From: an uncultured Planctomycetia bacterium
Lineage (GTDB): Bacteria; Planctomycetota; Phycisphaerae; Phycisphaerales; SM1A02
Length of the DNA: 64,000 nt
Direction of reading: 5' to 3'
Assembly: GCA_937871505.1 (NCBI GenBank)
Contig: CALMPF010000019.1
Coordinates: 51,716 to 115,715, forward strand
A program made the position numbers and the translations under genes. Position 1 is the stretch's first letter. The number at the start of each line of letters is the position of its first letter. This document shows, piece after piece, positions 17,100 to 24,825 of this stretch. Under the pieces are notes generated by a model, which was given only the letters and a program-made list of their open reading frames with translations, searched no databases and was not told the DNA's origin.

Positions 17100-18713
17100 G
17101 TGCCGCGGCTTCCGTTCAACTTCGGCCCCTCGGCGGGATGGCCCGCGCCGCGCGGCCCCGGCGACGGCGGGACGCGCTCGACGGCAGGGGGGCGCGGCGG
17201 AGCGCAGCCCGAGGGGGCGCCACCCGCGAAGTCGCCCGGACCCCCCGGACCCCCCGGACCCACAGGACCCCCCGACCCCCCGGAACTCCGGGAGACCCGG
17301 GAACCCGCGGGATCCCCGGGATCCCCGGATTCCCCGAAGCCCGCAGCGACGGGAAGGGCCGGGGTCGCGCGAGGTGAAGCGCGCCCGCTCTCAGTGAGTC
17401 AGGCGAGCGCGCTGATTCGGCAGGCGCTCGAGGAGGGGATCCCCGCGCCACTCCGCGTCGTCGGCGAGCTCAGCGGGCTCGCGATGCGGAACCACTGGTA
17501 CTTCTCCCTCAAGGACGAAGGAGCGGTCCTCTCCTGCGTGGCGTGGGCTTCCTCGGCGGCGCGCTTCGGCTTCGTTCCGCGCGACGGCGAAGAGGTGATC
17601 GCGACGGGACATGTGTCGCACTACGCGCCGCAGGGCCGGACGCAGTTCTACGTGACGCGGCTCGCGCAGCTCGGCGCCGGGGCGCTGATGCAGCGCTTCC
17701 GGGCGATGTGCGAGGAGCTCCGCGCACTGGGGTGGTTCGAGGATGCGCGGAAGCGACCGCTGCCGGCGCTGCCGCGGCGGATCGCGGTGATCACGTCGCG
17801 CGGCGGGGCGGCGCTTCAGGATGTCCTTGATACGGCGCGGCGGCGCTGCCGCGCCGTCGGGCTGACGATCGTCGACGTGCGCGTCCAGGGGGAGGGAGCC
17901 GCCGCGCAGGTGGCGGCGGCGATCGCGGGAGTGAACCGGCATCGGGCTGCGCTGGGGGTCGATGCCATCCTGGTGACGCGCGGCGGCGGATCGATCGAGG
18001 ATCTCTGGGCGTTCAACGAGCGCATCGTCTCGGAGGCGACCGTGAAGAGCGCGCTCCCGGTCGTCGCTGCGATCGGACACGAATCGGACACCACCGTGAT
18101 CGAGCTCGTCGCCGACCTGCGCGCCGCGACGCCGACGCAGGCGGTGATGCGCCTCGTCCCGGATGCAGGGGAGCTGCTCCGGCAGGTCGACCACCTCGGT
18201 CGACGGCTCGCGCTGCTCCTGAGCCATCGGCTCGATCGCGAGCGCCGCAGGCTCGCGGCGCTCGAACGCCACGAGCTCCTGCGGTCGCCCGGGGCCGCGA
18301 TCGCGCGGCACCGCGAGCGCGCCGACGCGAGGGCTCGCCGCCTCCGCTCCGCGGCGAGGCTGCGCCTTGCCGAGGGGCGGCGGCTGATCGACGCGCTCGC
18401 CGCGGCGCTGGAGCGCATCCGCCCGGCGGCTGCGCTGGCGAAGGCGCAGGGGCGCGTCGAGGTCGCGGAGGCCCGCCTGGGAGCGGCGATCCGCGCGCGG
18501 GTGCAGCTCGGCGCGCTGGGGCTGGCAGGGCTCGATCGCCAGCTTCGCGCCGTCGATCCCACCCGCGTGCTCGCGCGCGGTTACTCGATCACCGCACGCG
18601 AGGACGGCACCGTGCTGCGCCGCGCACGCGACGCGGAGCCGGGGACGCGGCTCGTGACCGAGCTGGCCGAAGGGCGCGTCCACTCGGTGGTCACCGCCGA
18701 GTCCCGTGCGTGA
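17100..18713 (+). CDS. xseA: Exodeoxyribonuclease VII large subunit
   Basis: XseA, the catalytic and DNA-binding subunit of exonuclease VII. The core starts at LSVSQASALIRQALEE and continues with LRVVGELSGL, NHWYFSLKD (OB fold), LPRRIAVITSRGGAALQDVL, ILVTRGGGSIEDLWAFN and AIGHESDTTVIELVADLRAATPTQA, then a long coiled-coil region, and ends with VLARGYSIT. The conserved LSVSQ lies upstream of the nearest GTG (17394), so translation probably begins earlier; GTG 17100 and ATG 17007 are in frame. That adds about 95 Pro/Gly-rich residues including a collagen-like G-P-P/S-P-G run. High G/C at third positions suggests this extension is coding. Gene certain, start uncertain. The partner xseB is not in the window. 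Confidence 0.9.
   Translation: MPRLPFNFGPSAGWPAPRGPGDGGTRSTAGGRGGAQPEGAPPAKSPGPPGPPGPTGPPDPPELRETREPAGSPGSPDSPKPAATGRAGVARGEARPLSVSQASALIRQALEEGIPAPLRVVGELSGLAMRNHWYFSLKDEGAVLSCVAWASSAARFGFVPRDGEEVIATGHVSHYAPQGRTQFYVTRLAQLGAGALMQRFRAMCEELRALGWFEDARKRPLPALPRRIAVITSRGGAALQDVLDTARRRCRAVGLTIVDVRVQGEGAAAQVAAAIAGVNRHRAALGVDAILVTRGGGSIEDLWAFNERIVSEATVKSALPVVAAIGHESDTTVIELVADLRAATPTQAVMRLVPDAGELLRQVDHLGRRLALLLSHRLDRERRRLAALERHELLRSPGAAIARHRERADARARRLRSAARLRLAEGRRLIDALAAALERIRPAAALAKAQGRVEVAEARLGAAIRARVQLGALGLAGLDRQLRAVDPTRVLARGYSITAREDGTVLRRARDAEPGTRLVTELAEGRVHSVVTAESRA
17235..17338 (+). repeat. Degenerate 9-bp tandem repeat encoding Gly-Pro-X
   Basis: Near-copies of GGACCCCCC followed by GGATCCCC-type units, in the N-terminal extension of xseA. 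In frame they read GPPGPPGPTGPP and then GSPGSPDSP. Related in encoded pattern to the repeats at 19600-19745 and 51908-51938. Confidence 0.7.
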
Positions 18714-18770
18714 CCTCGGGCCCGGGGCCGCCTCCGCCGGCTCGCGGGAAGCTCCGGCTGCCGGCGGCCC

Positions 18771-19772
18771 TCAGGAGGCGCCGCGGACTCCCGGCTCGGC
18801 GCCCGCCGCGATCTCCTCGAGGTCGTCGAGTCCAGACTCTCCGCGCAGGAAGGCGCGGACCACCGGGTCCCGGCTGGCCTGGAGCTCTTCGGGCGTCCCC
18901 TCGAGCCTGACCTTGCCCTCGTGGAGCATGACCATGCGATCGGCGATCTTGAACGCGCTGGCGAGATCGTGCGTCACGACGATCCCGGTGACGTGCAGCG
19001 TGCGCTGGAGGCGCAGGATGAGCTCGTTGATGACGTCCGAGCGGATTGGATCGAGCCCCGTCGTCGGCTCGTCGTAGAGGATCAGCCGCGGCTGGAGCAC
19101 GATCGCCCTGGCGAGCGCGATCCGCTTGCGCTGGCCGCCCGAGAGCTCGGCGGGCATCTTCGATTCCGCATCGGCGAGGCCGACCATCTCGAGCACCTCG
19201 CGGACGCGCTGGGCACGGGCCGCGGCGCTGAGACCGGTGTGCTCGATGAGGGGAAACGCGACGTTCTCGACGACGGTCATCGAGTCGAAGAGCGCCGACT
19301 GCTGGAAGAGGAAGCCGATCTGACGCCGGATCGGGACAAGCCTCGCATCGCTGAGCCCGTCGACGCGGGAACCGTCGAAATAGACCGCGCCGCGGTCGGG
19401 CGCGATCAGCCCGACGATGAGCTTGAGCATCACGCTCTTGCCGCAGCCGGATGCTCCGAGGACCACCGTGACCTTCTCGCGCGGCACTGCGAGATCGAGG
19501 CCGCGGAGGACCGTGAGCGGACCGAAGGACTTCCACACCCCCTCGAGCCGGACGAGATCCTGCCGCTCGACGGAGCGACTCTCCGACCGATTCGGTGCCG
19601 TGGAGCCATCAGGGCCCTTTGGGCCATCAGGGCCCTTTGGGCCATCAGGGCCCTTTGGGCCCGTGGAGCCATCAGGGCCCTTTGGGCCCGTGGAGCCATC
19701 AGGGTCCCTTGGCCCCGTGGAGCCATCAGGGCCCTTGGGGCCGCCGGGGAGCGGCGTTGCGCGGTCGTTCAT
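18771..19772 (-). CDS. ABC transporter ATP-binding protein (MlaF/Ttg2A-like) with collagen-like N-terminus
   Basis: A 333-residue ATPase. The ABC domain (about residue 70 on) has Walker A GASGCGKS, Q-loop FLFQQSALFDSMTVVENV, signature LSGGQRKR, Walker B LILYDEPTTGLDP and switch VVTHD. The wording around the Q-loop and the end is typical of MlaF, the ATPase of the Mla phospholipid transport system. Residues 10-59 are an almost perfect Gly-X-Y series (GPKGPDGSTGP...), which is unusual for an ABC ATPase. ATG 19772 was chosen; a GTG at 19808 is also in frame. The permease (MlaE) and MCE protein genes are not adjacent. Convergent with xseA. Confidence 0.85.
   Translation of the reverse strand: MNDRATPLPGGPKGPDGSTGPRDPDGSTGPKGPDGSTGPKGPDGPKGPDGPKGPDGSTAPNRSESRSVERQDLVRLEGVWKSFGPLTVLRGLDLAVPREKVTVVLGASGCGKSVMLKLIVGLIAPDRGAVYFDGSRVDGLSDARLVPIRRQIGFLFQQSALFDSMTVVENVAFPLIEHTGLSAAARAQRVREVLEMVGLADAESKMPAELSGGQRKRIALARAIVLQPRLILYDEPTTGLDPIRSDVINELILRLQRTLHVTGIVVTHDLASAFKIADRMVMLHEGKVRLEGTPEELQASRDPVVRAFLRGESGLDDLEEIAAGAEPGVRGAS
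19600..19745. repeat. Tandem repeat of 18/27-bp units within the ABC ATPase gene
   Basis: Three 18-bp copies of CCATCAGGGCCCTTTGGG at 19606-19659, followed by 27-bp versions that add CCCGTGGAG. On the minus strand they encode GPKGPD and GPKGPDGST. Copies are nearly identical, so recent expansion by slippage or unequal crossing-over is likely. Confidence 0.85.
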
Positions 19773-19906
19773 CGCCGGGATCGCGGCTCCATGCGGGCGA
19801 TGGTACACGGCGACCGCGCCCGGCCGGATCGCCCGTGCGGTGGGTCAGTCAGCCGCCCCGGGTTCGATCGGGACTCAATCGGGACTGAATCGGCCGCGGC
19901 CGTCGC

Positions 19907-19912
19907 TACGAT
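19907..19912 (+). promoter_or_regulatory. Possible -10 element TACGAT for the NUDIX gene
   Basis: TACGAT, 14 nt before the ATG at 19927, with no Shine-Dalgarno. Spacing is longer than the leaderless class, leaving a leader of about 8 nt. Confidence 0.4.
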
Positions 19913-19926
19913 TGCGGCTCTCACCG

Positions 19927-20667
19927 ATGCGACAGCTCGAAGCTCCGCGAATCGTGCACGTCGGTCCCATCTTCGCGGTGGAGCGGCGCGTCTACGCGGT
20001 CGACGAGCCGGCGGCGCCCGAGGCGGGGGGCGCGATTCGCGATGGCGCTCCGCATCGGACCCTGTCCGATGGAGGGAGCGCGGCCGGAGCCGACGCGATC
20101 TCGGAAGCCGCGCCCGAGGCGGGGCTCGCGGTCACGGTGGCTTCCCCGACGGTCGCTTCCCCCGGGGTGTGCGATTCCAGCTCCGGCGGGGAAGCCGAGC
20201 CCCGTTCGGCGCGGGGCGGCGCTGCGCCGGTGATCCGCGACATCGTGCGGCATCCGGGCGCGGTCGCGGTGGTCGCGGCGCTCGACGACGGTCGCCTCGT
20301 CCTTGTGCGCAACTTCCGAGTCGCCGTCGACGCCTGGCTGGTCGAGCTCTGCGCGGGCAAGCTCGAGTCCGGCGAGGAGCCCGCCGACGCCGCCCGACGC
20401 GAGCTCGAAGAGGAGACCGGCTACGCCGCGCGGAGCATCGTTCCGATGGGGAGCTTCTACACCTCGCCGGGCTTCGCGGACGAGCGGATGCACCTCTTCG
20501 CGGCGAGCGGGCTCACTCCGGTCCCGCAGCGGCTGGAGCGAGGCGAGCAGATCGAGGTCGTGCGGCACACCTTCGATGAGCTGCTGGCGATGATCGACAG
20601 CGGCGAGCTTCGCGACGGCAAGACCATCGCGGGGCTCATGCTCTGGTCCCGCCGGAGCCGGGCATGA
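19927..20667 (+). CDS. NUDIX hydrolase (ADP-ribose pyrophosphatase-like)
   Basis: A 246-residue NUDIX enzyme. The NUDIX box is complete: G-K-L-E-S-G-E-E-P-A-D-A-A-R-R-E-L-E-E-E-T-G-Y, matching Gx5Ex7REUxEExGU. Before it, VAVVAALDDGRLVLVRNFR and, after it, SFYTSPGFADERMHLFAASGL resemble ADP-ribose pyrophosphatases (NudF/YffH), where the box-following loop binds substrate. Unusually, about 65 low-complexity residues (Ala/Gly/Ser/Pro) split the first strands (FAVERRVYAVDE) from the rest of the fold. The stop overlaps the next gene's ATG (ATGA). Confidence 0.88.
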   Translation: MRQLEAPRIVHVGPIFAVERRVYAVDEPAAPEAGGAIRDGAPHRTLSDGGSAAGADAISEAAPEAGLAVTVASPTVASPGVCDSSSGGEAEPRSARGGAAPVIRDIVRHPGAVAVVAALDDGRLVLVRNFRVAVDAWLVELCAGKLESGEEPADAARRELEEETGYAARSIVPMGSFYTSPGFADERMHLFAASGLTPVPQRLERGEQIEVVRHTFDELLAMIDSGELRDGKTIAGLMLWSRRSRA

Positions 20668-21755
20668 GTTCCGGTGGCTGGCGCCCGGGTGCGGACAGCG
20701 AGGGCGACGAGAGCGACCGCCGAGCGGGCGGGTGGGGACGGCTGCGCCCGACCCTCGACGACCCGATGTCATGGTCGGTCCCCGTGGCGCGGGTGGCTCG
20801 GATCGCCGTCCGGCTGCACCTCTTCTTCATCCTCTTCATCGCGATCGAGCTCTTCAAGGCCGGCTTCGCAGCCACCGACCGGGGCGGGGCCGCGACGCTC
20901 GGCGTCGGGCCCACGCTGGTCCTGCTGACCTGCTTCTTCTGGAGCGTGCTGCTCCATGAGTTCGGCCACTGCCTTGCCAGCCGCGCCGGCGGCGGCGAGG
21001 CGGATGAGATCATGATGTGGCCGCTCGGCGGCCTCGCCTCATGCAGGCCGGCTTCGAACTGGCTCGCGCATGCGGCGACGGCCGCGTGCGGACCGCTGGT
21101 CAACCTGCTGATCCTCGGCATCACCATTCCGGTGCTCGGAAGCGCGACCGGACGCTGGCTGGGGGTGGCGATCCCCTCCCCCTTCTCCCTCAGCGGGATC
21201 GAGCCGCTGCGCGGCTCGTGGTGGCTGATGGCGGTCTACCTGCTGGGGTGGACCAATCTCGTGCTCCTGCTCTTCAACCTGCTGCCGGTCTTTCCGCTCG
21301 ACGGGGGGCGGATTCTCCAGGCGCTGCTCTGGCCGCGGCTCGGCTACACCGCCGCGCTGCGAGCGGCGATCCGCGCCGGCTACGTCGGCGGGCTGGCGAT
21401 TCTCGTCCTCGGCGTCGTCCGCAACGAAGTGCTCCTGCTCCTGGTGGCGCTCTTCGGACTGGTCACCTGCCGTCAGGAGATGCGCCGGCTCGAGTGGACG
21501 CAGGAGACGCTGGGCTTCGACCCCGGCGCCGAGTGGGTTCCGGAGGGCGGGCTCGACGACCCTGCCGAGTCGGCGCGACCGGACCCCGAATCAGGCCGCC
21601 GCGAGCGCGAGGCGCGGCGCCGCGCCGAGGAGGCCGAGGAACTCGACCGCATCCTCCTGAAGATCAACGAGCGCGGGCTTTCCGGCCTCACGGCGCGAGA
21701 GCGCCGCATCCTTCGCGAGGCGACCGAGCGGCGACGGCGCGAAGGCGAGGGGTAG
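20664..21755 (+). CDS. Site-2 protease family (M50) intramembrane metalloprotease
   Basis: A 363-residue membrane protease. TM segments lie around residues 45-65, 78-100 (containing the zinc motif HEFGH), 128-150, 185-225 and 250-290. The second motif NLLPVFPLDGGRILQALL supplies the catalytic Asp. This matches M50/S2P enzymes that cleave membrane-anchored substrates such as anti-sigma factors. A charged C-terminal tail holds EELDRILLKINERGLSGLTARERRILREA, nearly the same short module as at the end of the neighbouring rhomboid protein. Coupled by ATGA to the NUDIX gene. Confidence 0.9.
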   Translation: MSSGGWRPGADSEGDESDRRAGGWGRLRPTLDDPMSWSVPVARVARIAVRLHLFFILFIAIELFKAGFAATDRGGAATLGVGPTLVLLTCFFWSVLLHEFGHCLASRAGGGEADEIMMWPLGGLASCRPASNWLAHAATAACGPLVNLLILGITIPVLGSATGRWLGVAIPSPFSLSGIEPLRGSWWLMAVYLLGWTNLVLLLFNLLPVFPLDGGRILQALLWPRLGYTAALRAAIRAGYVGGLAILVLGVVRNEVLLLLVALFGLVTCRQEMRRLEWTQETLGFDPGAEWVPEGGLDDPAESARPDPESGRREREARRRAEEAEELDRILLKINERGLSGLTARERRILREATERRRREGEG

Positions 21756-21858
21756 GACGCCGCGGCGCAGCGCTGCCTTGCGGGCCGGTTCCGCCGGCCC
21801 CGCACCTGCGGTCCAGCGCGGCAGGGACGGCGCTGCTGACCGCACGCATCCGCTGCCA

Positions 21859-21864
21859 TACCCT
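21859..21864 (+). promoter_or_regulatory. Possible -10 element TACCCT for the rhomboid gene
   Basis: TACCCT with 9 nt to the ATG at 21874; no Shine-Dalgarno seen. Confidence 0.4.
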
Positions 21865-21873
21865 CCGCCACGC

Positions 21874-23028
21874 ATGGGTCTTGCCGATCGACCGTACCTT
21901 CGTCCCGATGCCGCCGGCCACCACTTCGGAGCGGCGGGGCGGCGCATCAGCGTCAGCACGTGGCTGATCATCATCTGCGTCGCGGTCTTCGTCCTCGATA
22001 CGTTCCTGCCGCTGCGCTGGGTTCCGACGGGCGTGTGGACGCCCGCTCCCGGCGTCGATCCTTCGCTCGTCGAGCGACCCCGGCTCGGCGACCGCGTCGT
22101 CGAGTCGCGGCGGGATGTCGTCGATCCGCGGACGAAGCAGGTCAGGACGGTCGACGTCCGCGAGCGCGTCCTCGAGGACCGCTCCGGCAAGCCGATCGGG
22201 ATGGCCCTGCTGCGGCCGATGCGATTCATCGAGAGCTGGGGCCACTTCTCGACGGACGAGCTGATCCACGGCTGGGGATGGTGGCGCGTCATCAGCTTCC
22301 AGTTCCTGCACGATCACTCGATCCTCGTGCATCTGCTCTTCAACATGATGGGCCTCTGGTTCTTCGGCCCGCTCGTGGAGAGCTACCTCGGCGGCAAGCG
22401 CTTCCTCGCCTTCTACCTGCTCTGCGGGATCTGCGGCGCCCTGATGTACCTGCTGCTGAACCTGCTCGGGTACGTCGGCACCCAGCTCTTCGGACCCGTC
22501 TTCGCGCGGATGCCGTTCCTCCTCTTCAACGACATCCGCACGCCCCTGATCGGCGCTTCCGCGGGGGTCTTCGGCGTGCTCATGGCGGGGGCGTACCTTG
22601 CACCGCGGCAGATCGTGCTGCTCTTCTTCATCATCCCGATCCGCTTCTCGGTGCTCGCCTACTGCCTCGTGGCCCTCTCGCTGCTCTCCCTGGCCTTCTC
22701 GCTGCGGAACGCCGGGGGCGAGGCGGCGCATCTCGGCGGCGCGATCGCAGGGTTCTACTTCATCCGTCACCCGCACCGGCTGCATGGGTTCTTCGACATC
22801 CTCGGGCGCGTCGACCCGACCTCGCGCAGCGCCAAGGCGAGGCGCTCGGGAAGCCGCGAAGCGGGCCTCCCCGGGACGCGCGAAGCGCGGGGGCGCGGCT
22901 CCGCGGCGCGCCCCGGTCCGGTGCGCGGCGAGGAGATCGACCGGATCCTCGACAAGATCAGGGTCTCGGGAATGGCGAGCCTGACCAACGCGGAGCGGCA
23001 GACGCTCCGCGACGCGGCATCGCAGTGA
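21874..23028 (+). CDS. Rhomboid family intramembrane serine protease
   Basis: A 384-residue rhomboid. The catalytic Ser lies in GASAGVFGVLMAGAYL and the His in EAAHLGGAIAGFYFIRH, with further TM helices containing HLLFNMMGLWFFGPLVE (the first-loop His-Asn and family motif) and FLAFYLLCGICGALM. An 80-residue, charged periplasmic loop follows TM1 (residues 45-115, rich in Arg/Asp/Val), longer than in most rhomboids. The C-terminal EEIDRILDKIRVSGMASLT is the rhomboid-associated tail domain (DUF6576-like). ATG 21874 gives the natural N-terminus 15 residues before the first hydrophobic segment. Confidence 0.92.
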   Translation: MGLADRPYLRPDAAGHHFGAAGRRISVSTWLIIICVAVFVLDTFLPLRWVPTGVWTPAPGVDPSLVERPRLGDRVVESRRDVVDPRTKQVRTVDVRERVLEDRSGKPIGMALLRPMRFIESWGHFSTDELIHGWGWWRVISFQFLHDHSILVHLLFNMMGLWFFGPLVESYLGGKRFLAFYLLCGICGALMYLLLNLLGYVGTQLFGPVFARMPFLLFNDIRTPLIGASAGVFGVLMAGAYLAPRQIVLLFFIIPIRFSVLAYCLVALSLLSLAFSLRNAGGEAAHLGGAIAGFYFIRHPHRLHGFFDILGRVDPTSRSAKARRSGSREAGLPGTREARGRGSAARPGPVRGEEIDRILDKIRVSGMASLTNAERQTLRDAASQ

Positions 23029-23062
23029 ACGAGGCGGAGCCGGGCGAGCCGTCGGCGCCGGC

Positions 23063-24802
23063 TCACGGCGCCGCGGACGACGGAGCTTCCGCAGCTTCCA
23101 TCGACGAGAGCATGCGGTCGATCTCAGCGAGCTGCTCCATCAGCCGAGCCCGGCGCGACCTGGCGCGCTCGAGTTCGTCGCGGCGCGACGCATCGTCGCC
23201 CGCCCCCTCGCCGACGGCGACGAAGGCGCCGTGGTCGATGCGGTGGCGCAGCGCCGTCAGCGCCGCCGCGAGCTGCCGGTCGGAGAGCGCGCTCTCGATC
23301 CACGCGGGATCGTCCCAGCGGGCGCGATCCTCTTCGGCCGCGTCGCGACCGGCCGGGGTCTCCGAAGCGGGCGCGGGAAGGCCGGCTTCGCCCCGAGCCG
23401 GTCGGTCCGCACTTCGGGAACCCTCTGCGGCATCGGGACCCTCTCGGCGCCGGAGATCCGCGCCGCTGCCGCGGCGCCCGGCGGCGGGGACCTCCCAGCG
23501 CCGCAGCGCCTCCGCACGCGCCGCGTACTCCGCGTCGCTCATCGGAACGTGAAAGCCCTCGTCCGGATCGACGCCCCACGTCGTCGCCTCGGGCAGCCTC
23601 TCGATCACGCGGCCGGAGGGAGTCTCCCAGCGTGCGGTGGTGAGCTTGAGCAGCCCGAACTCCTGCGGGAGCGGGCGCAGCTCCTGCACCGATCCCTTCC
23701 CGAACGTCCTCGTGCCGAGGATCACGGCGCGGCCATGGTCGCGAAGCGCTCCTGCCACCACCTCGCTTGCGGAGGCCGAAGCGCCGTTGACCAGCACGAT
23801 CATCGGTCCGGCGTAGCCGAGCTCGTCATCGGCGTCGGCCACGAAGGAGGCGCCGCCGCGCGGCCGGACCTCGACGATGCGCCCCGCCGCGAGGAACCGG
23901 TCCGCCACCGCAACCGCCGATCCGAGCGACCCTCCGCCGTTGAAGCGCAGGTCGAGGATCAGTCCCTCCAGTTCGCCGCCGAGCTCGGCCGCGGCCGCCG
24001 CGAGCGCTGCGCGGAGGTCGACTGCCGAGCGCTCGGTGAACTGCGAGAGGCGCACATACGCGATGCGCCGCTGCGGATCGAGCCCCCAGCGCCAGCCCTC
24101 CCCGGCGGTCGCGCCGCGGCGCTCGAGTCCGCGCACGGAGGACGCGGCGATCCGGCGACGGACGATCTCCAGCCTCCGCTCTTCGCCCTCCGGGCTTCGC
24201 AGGTCGATCGTGACGGTCGTGCCGGGCTCGCCGAGGAGCAGGGGGGCGCACTCGGCGGGAAGTCGGTCGCGCGTCGAGACGCCGTCGATGGCGAGGATCA
24301 GGTCGCCCGCGCGCACGCCCGCCTCCGCCGCGGGCGAGTCTTCCAGCGGCGTGACGACGAGCAGCCATCCGTCGCGGGCGTCGATCTCGGCGCCGATCCC
24401 GGCGTAGGTCGCGTTGACGGCCTTCTCGAAGGCCGCCGCCCTCTCGGGGGGAATCCACACCGTGTGCGGATCCGCCGAGGCGGTTGCGATCGCCTCGAGG
24501 ATCGCGCGGCGCATCGCATCGTCCGAGGGGGGCTCGACGAGATCGCGCTCGAGAATCTCCCGTGCCACGATCGCGGGGGCGAACCACTCCACTCGCGCCG
24601 CGGTCGAGATGAGCGTCGCCGAGAGCAGCGCCACCGTGGCCGCCCAGACGGTCAGGAGCGTCAGGAGGAAGAGCGTTCGGCGGGAAGGCATCGCGGGACG
24701 AGGCGCCGGTGCGGACGGGGTCTCCGGCCCTCGATCGGCGCTCGGTTCGGAACCCGTCTGGATCGAGCGGCGAAGGGAGCGGAGTCGCGAGAGTAGACTC
24801 AC
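23063..24802 (-). CDS. S41 carboxyl-terminal processing protease (CtpA-like)
   Basis: A 579-residue S41 peptidase. A cytoplasmic tail is followed by a single TM anchor at residues 43-67, then a PDZ domain (YAGIGAEIDARDGWLLVV, GVRAGDLILAIDGVS). The tail-specific protease domain has LILDLRFNGGG, then the catalytic Ser in VLVNGASASASE and Lys in TFGKGSVQ. The last 150 residues form a charged, partly coiled-coil extension (RRDELERARSRRARLMEQL). GTG 24802 is only 23 bp from the divergent hflX; ATG 24691 is an alternative that leaves more room for promoters. Likely role: trimming of periplasmic proteins. Confidence 0.92.
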   Translation of the reverse strand: MSLLSRLRSLRRSIQTGSEPSADRGPETPSAPAPRPAMPSRRTLFLLTLLTVWAATVALLSATLISTAARVEWFAPAIVAREILERDLVEPPSDDAMRRAILEAIATASADPHTVWIPPERAAAFEKAVNATYAGIGAEIDARDGWLLVVTPLEDSPAAEAGVRAGDLILAIDGVSTRDRLPAECAPLLLGEPGTTVTIDLRSPEGEERRLEIVRRRIAASSVRGLERRGATAGEGWRWGLDPQRRIAYVRLSQFTERSAVDLRAALAAAAAELGGELEGLILDLRFNGGGSLGSAVAVADRFLAAGRIVEVRPRGGASFVADADDELGYAGPMIVLVNGASASASEVVAGALRDHGRAVILGTRTFGKGSVQELRPLPQEFGLLKLTTARWETPSGRVIERLPEATTWGVDPDEGFHVPMSDAEYAARAEALRRWEVPAAGRRGSGADLRRREGPDAAEGSRSADRPARGEAGLPAPASETPAGRDAAEEDRARWDDPAWIESALSDRQLAAALTALRHRIDHGAFVAVGEGAGDDASRRDELERARSRRARLMEQLAEIDRMLSSMEAAEAPSSAAP

Positions 24803-24825
24803 GGGACCGCTCCGAGTACCACTGC

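Noticed and set aside
16511..17263. The full 250-codon minus-strand frame as a gene
   Set aside because: Only codons 131-218 resemble a transposase; the rest is GC-rich antisense to the xseA extension.
19600..19745. Possible CRISPR array
   Set aside because: Repeats are contiguous 18/27-bp units with no unique spacers, lie inside the ABC ATPase gene and keep its frame.
24794..24799. TAGACT as a -10 element for hflX
   Set aside because: It lies 26 nt from the ATG, outside the tight spacing of the other cases, and inside the divergent protease start region.
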